Assembly: GCF_027667425.1 (NCBI RefSeq)
Contig: NZ_JAQEGR010000001.1
Coordinates: 186,001-250,000 of the forward strand
DNA length: 64,000 nt
Reading direction: 5' to 3'
Origin: Fusicatenibacter saccharivorans
Lineage (GTDB): Bacteria > Bacillota > Clostridia > Lachnospirales > Lachnospiraceae
Of this stretch, positions 26,786-35,019 are shown piece by piece. The notes below the pieces were generated by a model that did not search any database, had not been told where the DNA came from, and was given only the letters and a program-made list of their open reading frames with translations. The translations under genes were made by a program, and so were the position numbers. The first letter of the stretch is position 1, and each line of letters begins with the position of its first letter.

Positions 26786-26849
26786 CTATCTAAAAGCGGA
26801 AAAATAAAAAAACAGCGGAGAATATATACGACTGGGGGATTTACAGATT

Positions 26850-28775
26850 ATGGCAAAAGTAACCTTTCGATTTGAAGAGGGAGAACCGGTAGTCACCTAC
26901 GCAACCGAGGGTGAGCGCCTTCTTGAAGTAGCGCAGAAGAGCAATGTGCCGATCGATGCACCGTGTTCCGGAAACGCATCGTGCGGTAAATGCCGCGTTC
27001 GTCTTGTGAGCGGTGAGCTGGATTCCAAAATAACCCGCCATATTTCTGAGGAAGAATATCAGAATGGCTGGAGACTGGCGTGCGTCAGCACCGTCAAAGG
27101 CGATGTTGAAGTGGAAGTGCCGGACATTGCATCCGCTTACCGGAGCCGCATGAAAGTGGCAGACCTTAGTTCACCGAGTGAAATTGCAATTTTTGAAGAT
27201 ACGAAAAAGAAAATTACAGACGCTGGTCTGGAGCTGAAAAACAGCATGCAGGTGATTACAATCTCAATGGAAGAGCCTACTCTGGATGATACGATGCCGG
27301 ATAACGAGAGAGTAACCTGGGCTGTACAGGCAGCGACGGGGCTTGACCGGGTACGGATTCCGTACTCTGTACTGAAAAAAATGCCGGATGTCCTTCGGGA
27401 ATCCCATTTTCAGGCACAGTGTGTCGTCCGGGTTACGCCAAATGACGTCTTTTTATACGATATGCTTCCAATGGAAGCAAAAGCAGTTGTCGGCGGTCTC
27501 GTTGTCGACATTGGAACAACGACAGTTTCTGCACTGATCGTGGATATGCTGAGCGGAGAAATCCTGGCAAAAGCCTCTTCCGGAAACGGACAGATCCGGT
27601 ATGGTGCGGATGTTATCAACCGTATCATTGAATCCCAGAAACCGGGAGGCCATGAAAGACTGCAGAATGCAATCATCAAAGAAACCTTAAACCCGATGAT
27701 CTCCAACATGTGCCGTGCAGCGAAAATCAGCAGTCAGCAGATTTACCGTGCGGCGATTGCCGGAAACACCACCATGGAGCATCTGATGATGGGCATCAAT
27801 GCAGATCCGCTTCGGATGGAGCCGTATATTCCGGCCTTCTTTAAGACAAACTCACTGTTTGCATCGGATGTCAATCTTGCGATTCATCCGGACGCCCATA
27901 TCATTCTGGCACCGAACATCGGAAGCTATGTGGGCGGAGATATTACTGCCGGCGCGTTGGTCAGCATGATCTGGAACCGGCCGGAGATGAGTCTTTTTAT
28001 TGACCTTGGTACCAATGGCGAGCTTGCATTTGGAAACTCTGACTTTATGGTAAGCTGTGCCTGCTCGGCCGGACCGGCCTTTGAGGGCGGCGATATCAGC
28101 TGTGGCATGCGTGCGACCGACGGTGCGATTGAAAAATGTACGATTGATCCGGAGACGATGGAACCTTCGTGCCATGTTATCGGAGATGAGGGTACGAAAC
28201 CGATCGGCCTTTGCGGTTCCGGTATCATCGATGTGATTGCGGCGCTGTTCCGCGCGAAGATGGTCAATCCGAAGGGTAAATTTATCCGTGAGGGAAAACG
28301 GATCCGCCACGACAAATATGGCATGGGAAGCTATGTCATTGCGTTCGAGGAGGAGGCTGGAAGTGTCCGCGATGTTGAGATTACCGAGGTCGATATCGAC
28401 AACTTTATCCGCGCCAAGGGCGCGATTTTCTCAGCGATCCGTACGATGCTGAACTATCTGGATATGGATGTTTCCATGATCGAGGAGGTTTACGTAGCGG
28501 GCGGTATCGGAAGCGGCATCAACATGAAAAATGCCGTTACCATCGGTATGTTCCCGGATATTCCGCTGGAAAAATTCCATTACATTGGTAACTCTTCCCT
28601 GACCGGTGCGTATTCAATGCTTTTATCGACAGCAGCAGAGAAGAAAACGTATGAGGTTGCCCGGAACATGACATATCTGGAACTCTCTACGGTACCAACC
28701 TATATGGATGAATTTGTAGCGGCGTGCTTCCTGCCGCACACAGACACGACGATGTTCCCGTCTGTGGAAGCATAA
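26850..28775 (+). CDS. acsV: Reductive activator of the corrinoid protein (ferredoxin-ASKHA fusion)
   Basis: This 641-residue protein belongs to the RACo/AcsV family, which uses ATP to re-reduce inactive Co(II) corrinoid protein. An N-terminal [2Fe-2S] domain has Cys39, Cys45, Cys48 and Cys78. After a linker comes the ASKHA-type ATPase region with GGLVVDIGTTTVSALIVD, AGNTTMEHLMMG, FIDLGTNGE and GLCGSGIIDVIAAL. It follows acsE behind a terminator-like hairpin, so its level relative to AcsC may be tuned there. The ATG follows a weak site (GGGGGA). Confidence 0.93.
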   Translation: MAKVTFRFEEGEPVVTYATEGERLLEVAQKSNVPIDAPCSGNASCGKCRVRLVSGELDSKITRHISEEEYQNGWRLACVSTVKGDVEVEVPDIASAYRSRMKVADLSSPSEIAIFEDTKKKITDAGLELKNSMQVITISMEEPTLDDTMPDNERVTWAVQAATGLDRVRIPYSVLKKMPDVLRESHFQAQCVVRVTPNDVFLYDMLPMEAKAVVGGLVVDIGTTTVSALIVDMLSGEILAKASSGNGQIRYGADVINRIIESQKPGGHERLQNAIIKETLNPMISNMCRAAKISSQQIYRAAIAGNTTMEHLMMGINADPLRMEPYIPAFFKTNSLFASDVNLAIHPDAHIILAPNIGSYVGGDITAGALVSMIWNRPEMSLFIDLGTNGELAFGNSDFMVSCACSAGPAFEGGDISCGMRATDGAIEKCTIDPETMEPSCHVIGDEGTKPIGLCGSGIIDVIAALFRAKMVNPKGKFIREGKRIRHDKYGMGSYVIAFEEEAGSVRDVEITEVDIDNFIRAKGAIFSAIRTMLNYLDMDVSMIEEVYVAGGIGSGINMKNAVTIGMFPDIPLEKFHYIGNSSLTGAYSMLLSTAAEKKTYEVARNMTYLELSTVPTYMDEFVAACFLPHTDTTMFPSVEA

Positions 28776-28800
28776 AACGGAAGCAGAACTTTCTGTTACG

Positions 28801-28835
28801 ATTCAAGGTGAAACACATGTGGTTTTGCTTTGAAT
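28801..28835 (+). promoter_or_regulatory. Hairpin before the DUF3786 gene
   Basis: ATTCAAGG (28801-28808) pairs with CTTTGAAT (28828-28835) with one G-U, enclosing a smaller AAAC/GTTT stem. There is no T-run; a processing or stability role is possible. Confidence 0.4.
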
Positions 28836-28869
28836 TGTGGCGAACCTTTTTGAGAGGAATTGGATTTAC

Positions 28870-29541
28870 ATGGCAGTAGACTTAAATTACGAAAAAGACA
28901 GCAAAGAGCGTATTCCGTATGAGCATTATCTGGAAGTGTATCAGAATGCAGATCCAAGAGAGATTTCCAGCCGGTGCGACGTTCCGTATGATGCGGAAAA
29001 ACAGGAGTTTACCGTTTCCCTGATGGGTGTTTCCTACCGGATTTCGTGGCCGGAGTACAACGTATTTCATATTGGAGATGATGGAAGCGTTTCGCCGATA
29101 ATTGGCTGGTATCCACTCGAGAAAAAACCGAATGCAAAAATTTTGGTATTGCGTTATCTGACAGAGGGCGGAGCTGCTCCGTCTACCGGAAAATTTTTGA
29201 CGTACCGGGAGATTCCGTGGGGAGAAGTTTATTTTAAACAGTTCCAGGGAAGATGCCTGTTCCGTCTTGCGTTTGGCTTTGGCGGAAAGCTGGATGCATT
29301 CCGTGAGATCATGGAACGTGTCGGCGCTCAGGCGATTTCATCCGGTGATGTCGGATATGAGCTGGAGTTTATGAAAGGGCTTTTTGTACGACTGATTTTA
29401 TGGGCAGGAGATGATGAGTTTCCGCCGTCCGCGCAGATCCTCTTTTCGGACAATTTCCCGGCTGCATTTACGCAGGGAGAGGATATGGCGGTTGTGGGAG
29501 ATGTCACAATTGATATGCTGAAGGCTCTGGCTGCAAAATAG
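28870..29541 (+). CDS. DUF3786 family protein
   Basis: The 223-residue soluble protein matches the DUF3786 family, which I know mainly from acetogens and other strict anaerobes with acetyl-CoA pathway genes. Its biochemical role is unknown. Visible features are SLMGVSYRISWPEY, an IPWGEVYFKQFQGRCLFRLAFGFG stretch (read in two parts), and DEFPPSAQILFSDNFPAAF near the end, which recalls a binding fold for a small ligand but proves nothing. ATG 28870 is preferred; a GTG at 28837 is also in frame. It lies between acsV and fchA. Confidence 0.8.
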   Translation: MAVDLNYEKDSKERIPYEHYLEVYQNADPREISSRCDVPYDAEKQEFTVSLMGVSYRISWPEYNVFHIGDDGSVSPIIGWYPLEKKPNAKILVLRYLTEGGAAPSTGKFLTYREIPWGEVYFKQFQGRCLFRLAFGFGGKLDAFREIMERVGAQAISSGDVGYELEFMKGLFVRLILWAGDDEFPPSAQILFSDNFPAAFTQGEDMAVVGDVTIDMLKALAAK

Positions 29542-29602
29542 TTATGGTTTGAGGCCATCAGGATGGCTTCTGGATCGAAAAAAATAAGCGGAGGAAAATA
29601 AC

Positions 29603-30235
29603 ATGGGATTTTCAACAGTACCTTGCAATGAGTTTGTAGACGTGCTCGGTTCCAAAGCACCGGTTCCGGGCGGCGGCGGAGCTTCTGCACTGGTTGGCGC
29701 TGTCGGCACAGCGCTTGGCAACATGGTTGGTGCGCTGACAGTAGGTAAAAAGAAATATGCGGATGTCGAAGAGGAAATGAAAGAGCTGATGGCGAAAGCA
29801 ACCACGCTTCAGGACGAACTGCTTCACCTGATCGAGCGCGATGCAGAAGTGTTCGAACCGCTCTCCAAAGCATACGGCATGCCGCGCGAGACAGAGGAGG
29901 AGAAGGCAGAAAAAGCAAGAGTCATGGAGATTGTGCTGAAGGATGCCTGCTCTGTTCCAATGGAAATTATGGAAAAATGCTGCGAAGCAATCGACCTGAT
30001 CGTAGAATTTGCAGCAAAAGGTTCTGCACTTGCGATCAGTGACGCAGGTGTTGGCGCAGCATTCTGCAAAGCAGCCTTAGAGGGTGCTTCCCTGAATGTA
30101 TATATCAACACGAAATCTATGAAAAACCGGGAATATGCAGAAGAACTAAATCGAAAATGTGATGAAATGCTTGCGGTCTATACCGTAAAAGCAGACGAGA
30201 TTTTCCGGAACGTACTGGGAAGACTGAAAGCCTGA
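29603..30235 (+). CDS. fchA: Methenyltetrahydrofolate cyclohydrolase FchA
   Basis: FchA belongs to the formiminotransferase-cyclodeaminase family and interconverts 10-formyl-THF and 5,10-methenyl-THF. The 210-residue protein shows the family signature APVPGGGGASALVGAVG near residues 19-35, a helical bundle body and the DAGVGAAFCKAALEGASLNVY segment. The neighbouring FolD may also have cyclohydrolase activity, so the step appears doubled, as in several acetogens. The start follows AAGCGGAGGA. Confidence 0.92.
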   Translation: MGFSTVPCNEFVDVLGSKAPVPGGGGASALVGAVGTALGNMVGALTVGKKKYADVEEEMKELMAKATTLQDELLHLIERDAEVFEPLSKAYGMPRETEEEKAEKARVMEIVLKDACSVPMEIMEKCCEAIDLIVEFAAKGSALAISDAGVGAAFCKAALEGASLNVYINTKSMKNREYAEELNRKCDEMLAVYTVKADEIFRNVLGRLKA

Positions 30236-30322
30236 AAACAAACGGCCAGAGAAACTTCCCGGCAGCAAGCGGGTTGCAAAAGGAGTTCTCTTTGACCGAA
30301 AAGAAAAGCGGAGGATAAAAAA

Positions 30323-31174
30323 ATGGCAAAACAGTTATTAGGAAAAGAAGTAACAGCAGCATTAAATGAGAAGATCAAAGCAAATGTAGCAGAGCTGGAA
30401 GCAAAAGGAGTAAAACCGACTCTCGGAATCATCCGTGTCGGAGAGAGAGAGGATGACCTTTCCTACGAAAGAGGAGCAACCAAACGCTGTGAGACCTTAG
30501 GCGTTGCATACGAGAAATTCCTTCTCCCGGCAGACGTTACCCAGGAAGAGCTGATGGCTACCATCGATAAAGTAAACAAAGACGATTCCATCCACGGCGT
30601 TCTGATTTTCCGTCCGCTTCCGAAACATCTCGATGAGGCAGCAGTCATCAAAGCACTCTCCCCGGAGAAGGACGTAGACGGTATCACAGACGGTTCCATG
30701 GTAGGCGTATTCGCCGGAACAAAACAGGGCTTCCCGCCATGTACTCCGCAGGCCTGCATGGAGATCCTCGACCACTACGGCATCGACTGCACCGGTAAAA
30801 AAGCCGTTGTCGTAGGCCGCAGCCTCGTTGTAGGAAAACCGGCAGCCATGATGCTGTTAAAGAAAAACGCAACCGTAACCATCTGCCATACCAGAACGAA
30901 AGACATGCCGTCTGTAGTTAAAGAGGCAGATATCGTGATCGTAGCAGCAGGCCGTGCAGGTGTTGTAGATGATACTTACCTGTGTGCAGGCCAGACCGTT
31001 ATTGATGTCGGAATCAACGTAAACGAAGAAGGAAAACTCTGCGGAGACGTTGCATACGCAAAAGCTGAGCCGATCGTTGAGGCAATCACACCGGTTCCAG
31101 GCGGCGTAGGATCCGTTACCACATCTGTTCTGGTCGGCCATGTGGTAGAGGCTGCCATGAGAAAAAACAGCTGA
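30323..31174 (+). CDS. folD: Methylenetetrahydrofolate dehydrogenase / cyclohydrolase
   Basis: FolD oxidises or forms 5,10-methylene-THF with a nicotinamide cofactor and can hydrolyse methenyl-THF. The 283-residue protein has the substrate-site tyrosine (DDLSYERGATK, where many homologues have SxxYxxxK), VLIFRPLPKH, EKDVDGIT, PCTPQACMEIL, the Rossmann motif VVGRSLVVGKP and the C-terminal TPVPGGVGSVTTSVLVGHV. It is the last gene of the acetyl-CoA cluster, with AAGCGGAGGA before its start and a terminator after it. Confidence 0.95.
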   Translation: MAKQLLGKEVTAALNEKIKANVAELEAKGVKPTLGIIRVGEREDDLSYERGATKRCETLGVAYEKFLLPADVTQEELMATIDKVNKDDSIHGVLIFRPLPKHLDEAAVIKALSPEKDVDGITDGSMVGVFAGTKQGFPPCTPQACMEILDHYGIDCTGKKAVVVGRSLVVGKPAAMMLLKKNATVTICHTRTKDMPSVVKEADIVIVAAGRAGVVDDTYLCAGQTVIDVGINVNEEGKLCGDVAYAKAEPIVEAITPVPGGVGSVTTSVLVGHVVEAAMRKNS

Positions 31175-31202
31175 TCATAGGCTGAAGATAAGAAAGTGAC
31201 AG

Positions 31203-31248
31203 AAAAAAGGCACTGTGCGTCCGAAAAAAGGGCGGCGGTGCCTTTTTT
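31203..31248 (+). terminator. Terminator ending the acetyl-CoA gene cluster
   Basis: AAAAAAGGCAC (31203-31213) pairs with GTGCCTTTTTT (31238-31248). Confidence 0.85.
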
Positions 31249-31271
31249 GCGTGCGCGGCAGTGCAGTTTTG

Positions 31272-31303
31272 GTGATAGGAGAGGGGGCCGGCTCATAGAA
31301 TAT
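31272..31303 (+). promoter_or_regulatory. Possible sigma-E promoter for spoIVA
   Basis: CATAGAATAT at 31294-31303 resembles the sigma-E minus-10 box CATACA-T; GTGATA at 31272 is a poor minus-35 match. spoIVA is a sigma-E gene in Bacillus, which supports the call. Confidence 0.4.
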
Positions 31304-31345
31304 AACAGTACATAGCAACAAAGATCAAAAGGGGGACAATAGCGC

Positions 31346-32815
31346 ATGGATGCATATTCAGTATACCGCGATATTCAGAAACGAACGAAGGGCCAGTTCC
31401 TGATCGGAGTGGTGGGGCCTGTACGGACGGGAAAGTCCACCCTGATCCGCCGTTTCCTGGAGGTGCTGGCACTGCCGTATCTTTCGGAAAAGGAACAGGC
31501 GGAGGTACGGGATGCCCTGCCTTTAAGCGGGGAGGGAAAGACGATCACAACGGTGGAGCCGAAATTTGTGCCGAAAGACGCCGTGGAGCTGCAGCTTGGG
31601 GAGGGCGATCCGATCCGGCTGCGACTGATCGACTGCGTCGGCTTTCTGGTGCCGGACGCGGCGGGAAATCTGGAAAATGAGAAGGAGCGGATGGTGAAAA
31701 CACCGTGGTCCGAGCAGGCGATTCCGTTCCGGGAGGCGGCGGAGATCGGTACGAAGAAGGTGATCGCAGAACATTCCACGATCGGTCTTATGGTGACGTG
31801 CGACGGATCGTTCGGCGAGCTGCCGCGGGAGAATTTTCTGCAGGCGGAGGAACGGACCGTTGCGGAGCTCAAAAAGCAGGGAAAGCCCTTCCTGATTCTT
31901 GTGAATGCGAAAAAACCGTACCGGGAGGAGACACAGCGGCAGGTAAAGGAGCTTGAAACAAAATTCGGCGTGGCAGCGATGGCGGTGAACTGCGACCAGC
32001 TCCGCAAAGAAGATATTCTGCATATGCTCGAAAAGGTGCTGTATGAGTTCCCGCTTCAGCAGATGGAATTTTATATTCCAAAATGGGTGGAGCTTCTTGC
32101 CGATGACCATCCGCTGAAGGCAGAGCTGCTGCAGAAGATCCGTGAGATGTGCAGGGAAAAGACGCGCCTGAAGGATGCAGTGGGCGGAAAAACAGCGATT
32201 GCCAGTCAGTATGTCAGCCAGACACTGCTGCAGTCGATGGATCTTGCGAGCGGTACGGTGAAGGTGCGGATTGAGGTGAAAGAGCAGTATTATTATGAAA
32301 TGCTGAGTGTACTTGCCGGCGTGGAGATCAAAGGCGAGTATGATCTGGTGCAGACGATCCGCGAGCTGTCGGCACAGCGGGAAGAGTACCGCAAGGTAGA
32401 GGACGCGATTCATGCGGTGCGCGGATGCGGCTACGGCGTCGTGATTCCGGGGAGGGAGGAGATTCAGCTGGAGGAGCCAGCCGTGATCCATCAGGGAAAC
32501 AAATACGGCGTGAAAATTAAATCGGTGAGCCCGTCGATTCATATGATCAAGGCCAACATCGAGACGGAGATTGCGCCGATCGTCGGAAGTGAGCAGCAGG
32601 CGGAGGATCTGATCGCCTATATCAAAGAGAGCGCAAAGAGCCCGGAGGGAATCTGGAATACCAACATTTTCGGCAAATCCGTCGAGCAGCTCGTTGACGA
32701 CGGCATCCGCAGCAAAATCGCCCAGATCACCGAGGATGGCCAGGCAAAACTCCAGGATTCCATGCAGAAAATTGTCAACGACAGCCGGGGCGGAATGGTG
32801 TGTATTATCATTTAA
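31346..32815 (+). CDS. spoIVA: Stage IV sporulation protein A
   Basis: SpoIVA is the ATPase that polymerises on the forespore surface and anchors the spore coat. The 489-residue protein (492 in Bacillus subtilis) has the P-loop VVGPVRTGKSTLIRRF near residue 24, the IDCVGFLVP switch region, a central domain, and the conserved C-terminal end SRGGMVCIII. It shows that the organism forms endospores. The ATG follows AAAGGGGGAC. It is transcribed alone, after the terminator of folD. Confidence 0.97.
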   Translation: MDAYSVYRDIQKRTKGQFLIGVVGPVRTGKSTLIRRFLEVLALPYLSEKEQAEVRDALPLSGEGKTITTVEPKFVPKDAVELQLGEGDPIRLRLIDCVGFLVPDAAGNLENEKERMVKTPWSEQAIPFREAAEIGTKKVIAEHSTIGLMVTCDGSFGELPRENFLQAEERTVAELKKQGKPFLILVNAKKPYREETQRQVKELETKFGVAAMAVNCDQLRKEDILHMLEKVLYEFPLQQMEFYIPKWVELLADDHPLKAELLQKIREMCREKTRLKDAVGGKTAIASQYVSQTLLQSMDLASGTVKVRIEVKEQYYYEMLSVLAGVEIKGEYDLVQTIRELSAQREEYRKVEDAIHAVRGCGYGVVIPGREEIQLEEPAVIHQGNKYGVKIKSVSPSIHMIKANIETEIAPIVGSEQQAEDLIAYIKESAKSPEGIWNTNIFGKSVEQLVDDGIRSKIAQITEDGQAKLQDSMQKIVNDSRGGMVCIII

Positions 32816-32859
32816 TACAAAAGCTGTTCGAATATTTTTGAGTAATTGTGCAATAATAC

Positions 32860-32888
32860 TTGAAAAGCGAACCAAAATAGCGTATAAT
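32860..32888 (+). promoter_or_regulatory. Promoter of the 6S RNA gene
   Basis: TTGAAA (32860-32865) and TATAAT (32883-32888) have 17-base spacing, giving a start near 32895. Confidence 0.85.
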
Positions 32889-32894
32889 CCGAAT

Positions 32895-33153
32895 TGTGAA
32901 AAGAAAAGAAGAAAAATGTAACTTCCTGGAATGTTCGATGATCTCATTATTTTGAACCTACATTTACTTTAAACGGGAGGCTTATTATTGTCATGTGGAT
33001 GTCAGGCCACCCTGGAAACAGACGTCAGTGGAAGGCAGAAATGGTGACTGCGGCTACCCACCTAGCTTGCGTTGCTAGGAGTCAAAGTATGGGAAACGGC
33101 ATTCCGGGGTTACAAAAGAGAAAAAAGAGAATCATGAAAATGGTTCTCTTTTA
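32895..33153 (+). ncRNA. ssrS: 6S RNA
   Basis: A strong promoter leads into a 196-nt rod closed by GTAAC plus GGAATG (32918-32933) pairing with CATTCC plus GTTAC (33100-33113). The sequence recalls clostridial 6S RNAs, which bind the housekeeping RNA polymerase. An apical CCAC/GTGG hairpin and internal unpaired zones are seen. A terminator (33123-33153) ends it. No ORF lies inside. The class call rests on structure and remembered similarity, not on a covariance search. Confidence 0.72.
33123..33153 (+). terminator. Terminator of the 6S RNA
   Basis: AAAAGAGAA (33123-33131) pairs with TTCTCTTTT (33144-33152). It ends about 20 bases before the galM ribosome site, so galM may rely on read-through or an unseen promoter. 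Confidence 0.75.
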
Positions 33154-33184
33154 TACGTTACATACAACCAAAAGGAGAAGGAAC

Positions 33185-34228
33185 ATGAAAAAACAGGGTT
33201 TTGGAACAACAAAAGACGGAAAAGAAGCATTGCTCTACACGCTCTCCAATAAAAACGGAATGGAAATCAGTGTAACCGATTACGGCGCACATCTGGTATC
33301 GGTTCTCGTTCCGGATAAGGATGGAAAGAAGAGAGACGTTGTCCTTGGATTTGACTCCGTAACCGGCTATGAGACCGACGGAAGCCATTTTGGAGCCACC
33401 ATCGGAAGAAACGGAAACCGTATCGCGGGAGCAGCATTTGAACTGCACGGAAAAACATACCAGCTGGCAAAAAATGAGAACAACAACAACCTGCACAGCG
33501 GCCCGGACGGATACGATTACCGCCTCTGGAACGTAGAAGAGGCGGATGACAGCGCCGTTACCTTCGTTCTGATGAGCCCGGACGGAGACCAGGGATTCCC
33601 GGGAAACTTTGAAGTGTCCGTTACGTATACCCTGACCGATGAGAACGCCGTAGAAATCCACTATGAGGGAAGCTGCGATCAGGATACCGTTGTCAACATG
33701 ACAAACCACAGCTACTTCAACCTGGCAGGCCACGATGCCGGATCTATTGAGAACCAGACACTTGTCTTAAAAGCGGAGCAGTTCAGCCCGGTGATCGATT
33801 CTGCATCCATCCCGACCGGCGAGCATGCACCGGTACAGGGAACCCCGATGGATTTCACCAGCGAGAAAGCAATCGGAGCAGAGATCGAAGCAGATTTCGA
33901 ACAGCTCAAACTGACCGGCGGCTACGACCACAACTTTATCCTGGACAAGGCTGTCGAGGGAAGCATTGAGCTGATGGCAGTCGCATCCTGCAAAGAGAGC
34001 GGCATCACCATGGAAGCCTTCACGGATCTGCCATGCGTTCAGTTCTACGCCGGAAATTTCATTGCTCCGGTTACCGGAAAGAATGGGGTATTCTATGACA
34101 AACGCAACGGCTTCTGCCTGGAATCTCAGTATGTGCCGAATGCCATCAACCAGGAGGGTGAGGAGAAACCGATCCTCGAGGCAGGCGATACTTACGACAC
34201 CACAACCGTATACAAATTCATTTTCTAA
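33185..34228 (+). CDS. galM: Aldose 1-epimerase (galactose mutarotase)
   Basis: GalM interconverts the alpha and beta forms of galactose and glucose. The 347-residue protein has the family residues for substrate contact (GNRIAGAAF), the catalytic histidines in NLHSGPDG and NMTNHSYFNLAG, the GGYDHNFIL segment and the catalytic glutamate region EAFTDLPCVQFYAGN. ATG 33185 follows AAAGGAGAAGG; the longer open frame back to 32993 is inside the 6S RNA. It has no other sugar genes next to it. Confidence 0.95.
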   Translation: MKKQGFGTTKDGKEALLYTLSNKNGMEISVTDYGAHLVSVLVPDKDGKKRDVVLGFDSVTGYETDGSHFGATIGRNGNRIAGAAFELHGKTYQLAKNENNNNLHSGPDGYDYRLWNVEEADDSAVTFVLMSPDGDQGFPGNFEVSVTYTLTDENAVEIHYEGSCDQDTVVNMTNHSYFNLAGHDAGSIENQTLVLKAEQFSPVIDSASIPTGEHAPVQGTPMDFTSEKAIGAEIEADFEQLKLTGGYDHNFILDKAVEGSIELMAVASCKESGITMEAFTDLPCVQFYAGNFIAPVTGKNGVFYDKRNGFCLESQYVPNAINQEGEEKPILEAGDTYDTTTVYKFIF

Positions 34229-34238
34229 GATCCTATTT

Positions 34239-34398
34239 TATAGCAATCCTCGAAAATAATGCAAAAAATTCAGCACCGCAGAGCATGAATTACTGCGTCA
34301 CAGATTTTCGTCGTACCTCGGTACGCCTTCAAATCTGTTCCTTGCAATTCGCGCTCTGCAGCACTGCCTTTTTTGCATTATTTTCGGGTCTTGCTATA
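34239..34398 (+). repeat. 160-bp inverted repeat (MITE-like or hairpin RNA element)
   Basis: The outer TATAGCAA/TTGCTATA ends and a perfect 18-bp pairing (34251-34268 with 34369-34386) continue inward through GCAGAGC/GCTCTGC and ACAGATTT/AAATCTGT to a GTAC-CTCG-GTAC tip. The whole 160 bp folds on itself. It lies between the galM stop and the galM terminator and so is in the galM 3' UTR. No ORF is present. Copies elsewhere in the genome cannot be checked here. Confidence 0.75.
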
Positions 34399-34409
34399 GA
34401 AACAGCATA

Positions 34410-34468
34410 AAAAAGCTCCCTTCCTGCAGCGTCCTGTGAAAACAGGAGCGCAGGCGGGGAGCCTTTTT
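34410..34468 (+). terminator. Terminator after galM
   Basis: GCTCCC/GGGGAGC, CCTGC/GCAGG and TCCTGT/ACAGGA form a three-step stem followed by TTTTT. Confidence 0.85.
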
Positions 34469-34504
34469 ATGGGAAAATATGCAGAAAACGAATTCTGAAA
34501 AAAC

Positions 34505-34544
34505 AGAAAAAGAAAAGACCCTGTTTTCGAATCCAACAGAATCT
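34505..34544 (-). terminator. Terminator of the cobalamin-riboswitch transcript
   Basis: On the minus strand AGATTCTGTT (34535-34544) pairs with AACAGGGTCT (34516-34525), two G-U pairs included, followed by TTTCTTTTT. Confidence 0.75.
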
Positions 34545-34814
34545 TACCAGTTATGTCATATTCTTTTCAGAGGTGGGTAACCGCTTCGCCATCTGAATCA
34601 ACCTGCAAGCGGAATAGCAGACACCTTTAAGCGGAGGATGGCGCCTGACTAAGAACAGGCGAAACCAGAATCTGAAACGGTTTACCCGGCCGTTTAATGC
34701 AATGCATAAATCTCGCTCGAAGGTTTCTAAAAATCTAATCGAAAATTTTCAGACATTCCATATCCCATAATAGTCTTTGAATGGAAGCTTTCATCGGAAG
34801 CATCAACCCTATGC

Positions 34815-34985
34815 ATACAGAGCAGGTTTCCTGACTTACAGATCATCGTTCCACATTCCTTCTCATATGTTGCGGACATACAATGGATTTGTTATGCTTC
34901 ACTCCCTGATTACAGTGACCGGATCGCCCAGGAATCTCACCTGAATTCCCTCTCTCACCAAAAGACGGATCTTCTTTTGATGCAC
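34815..34985 (-). promoter_or_regulatory. Cobalamin riboswitch
   Basis: The minus strand shows the class signatures in order: a GGGAA...GGTGAGATTCC segment (34931-34950), a CCGGTCACTGTAA box (34910-34922) and AGTCAGGAAACCTGCT (34821-34836). These are the conserved core elements of the adenosylcobalamin aptamer. It reads away from spoIID and toward the ORF-less region that follows. Confidence 0.88.
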
Positions 34986-35019
34986 TCTGGATGTTGATAT
35001 GAAATTTATACACAACCGT

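Larger units (their letters stand above)
34505..35013 (-). ncRNA. Cobalamin-riboswitch-led transcript without an ORF
   Basis: A strong promoter, a cobalamin aptamer and a terminator on the minus strand bound an RNA of about 510 nt. The 270 nt after the aptamer contain only very short frames (longest 26 codons, no ribosome site). They hold ordered inverted repeats: CGCCATC/GATGGCG (34587-34593 and 34637-34643), CGCCTG/CAGGCG (34642-34647 and 34656-34661), TTTCAGA/TCTGAAA (34565-34571 and 34671-34677) and GGGTAACCG with CGGTTTACCC (34575-34583 and 34678-34687). The last two cross each other. This suggests a riboswitch-regulated non-coding RNA; a decayed gene is the alternative. Confidence 0.6.

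Noticed and set aside
34735..34806. A 22-codon frame (ATG CTT CCG ATG) after the cobalamin aptamer on the minus strand
   Set aside because: It has no convincing ribosome site, no recognisable sequence and is inside predicted hairpins.
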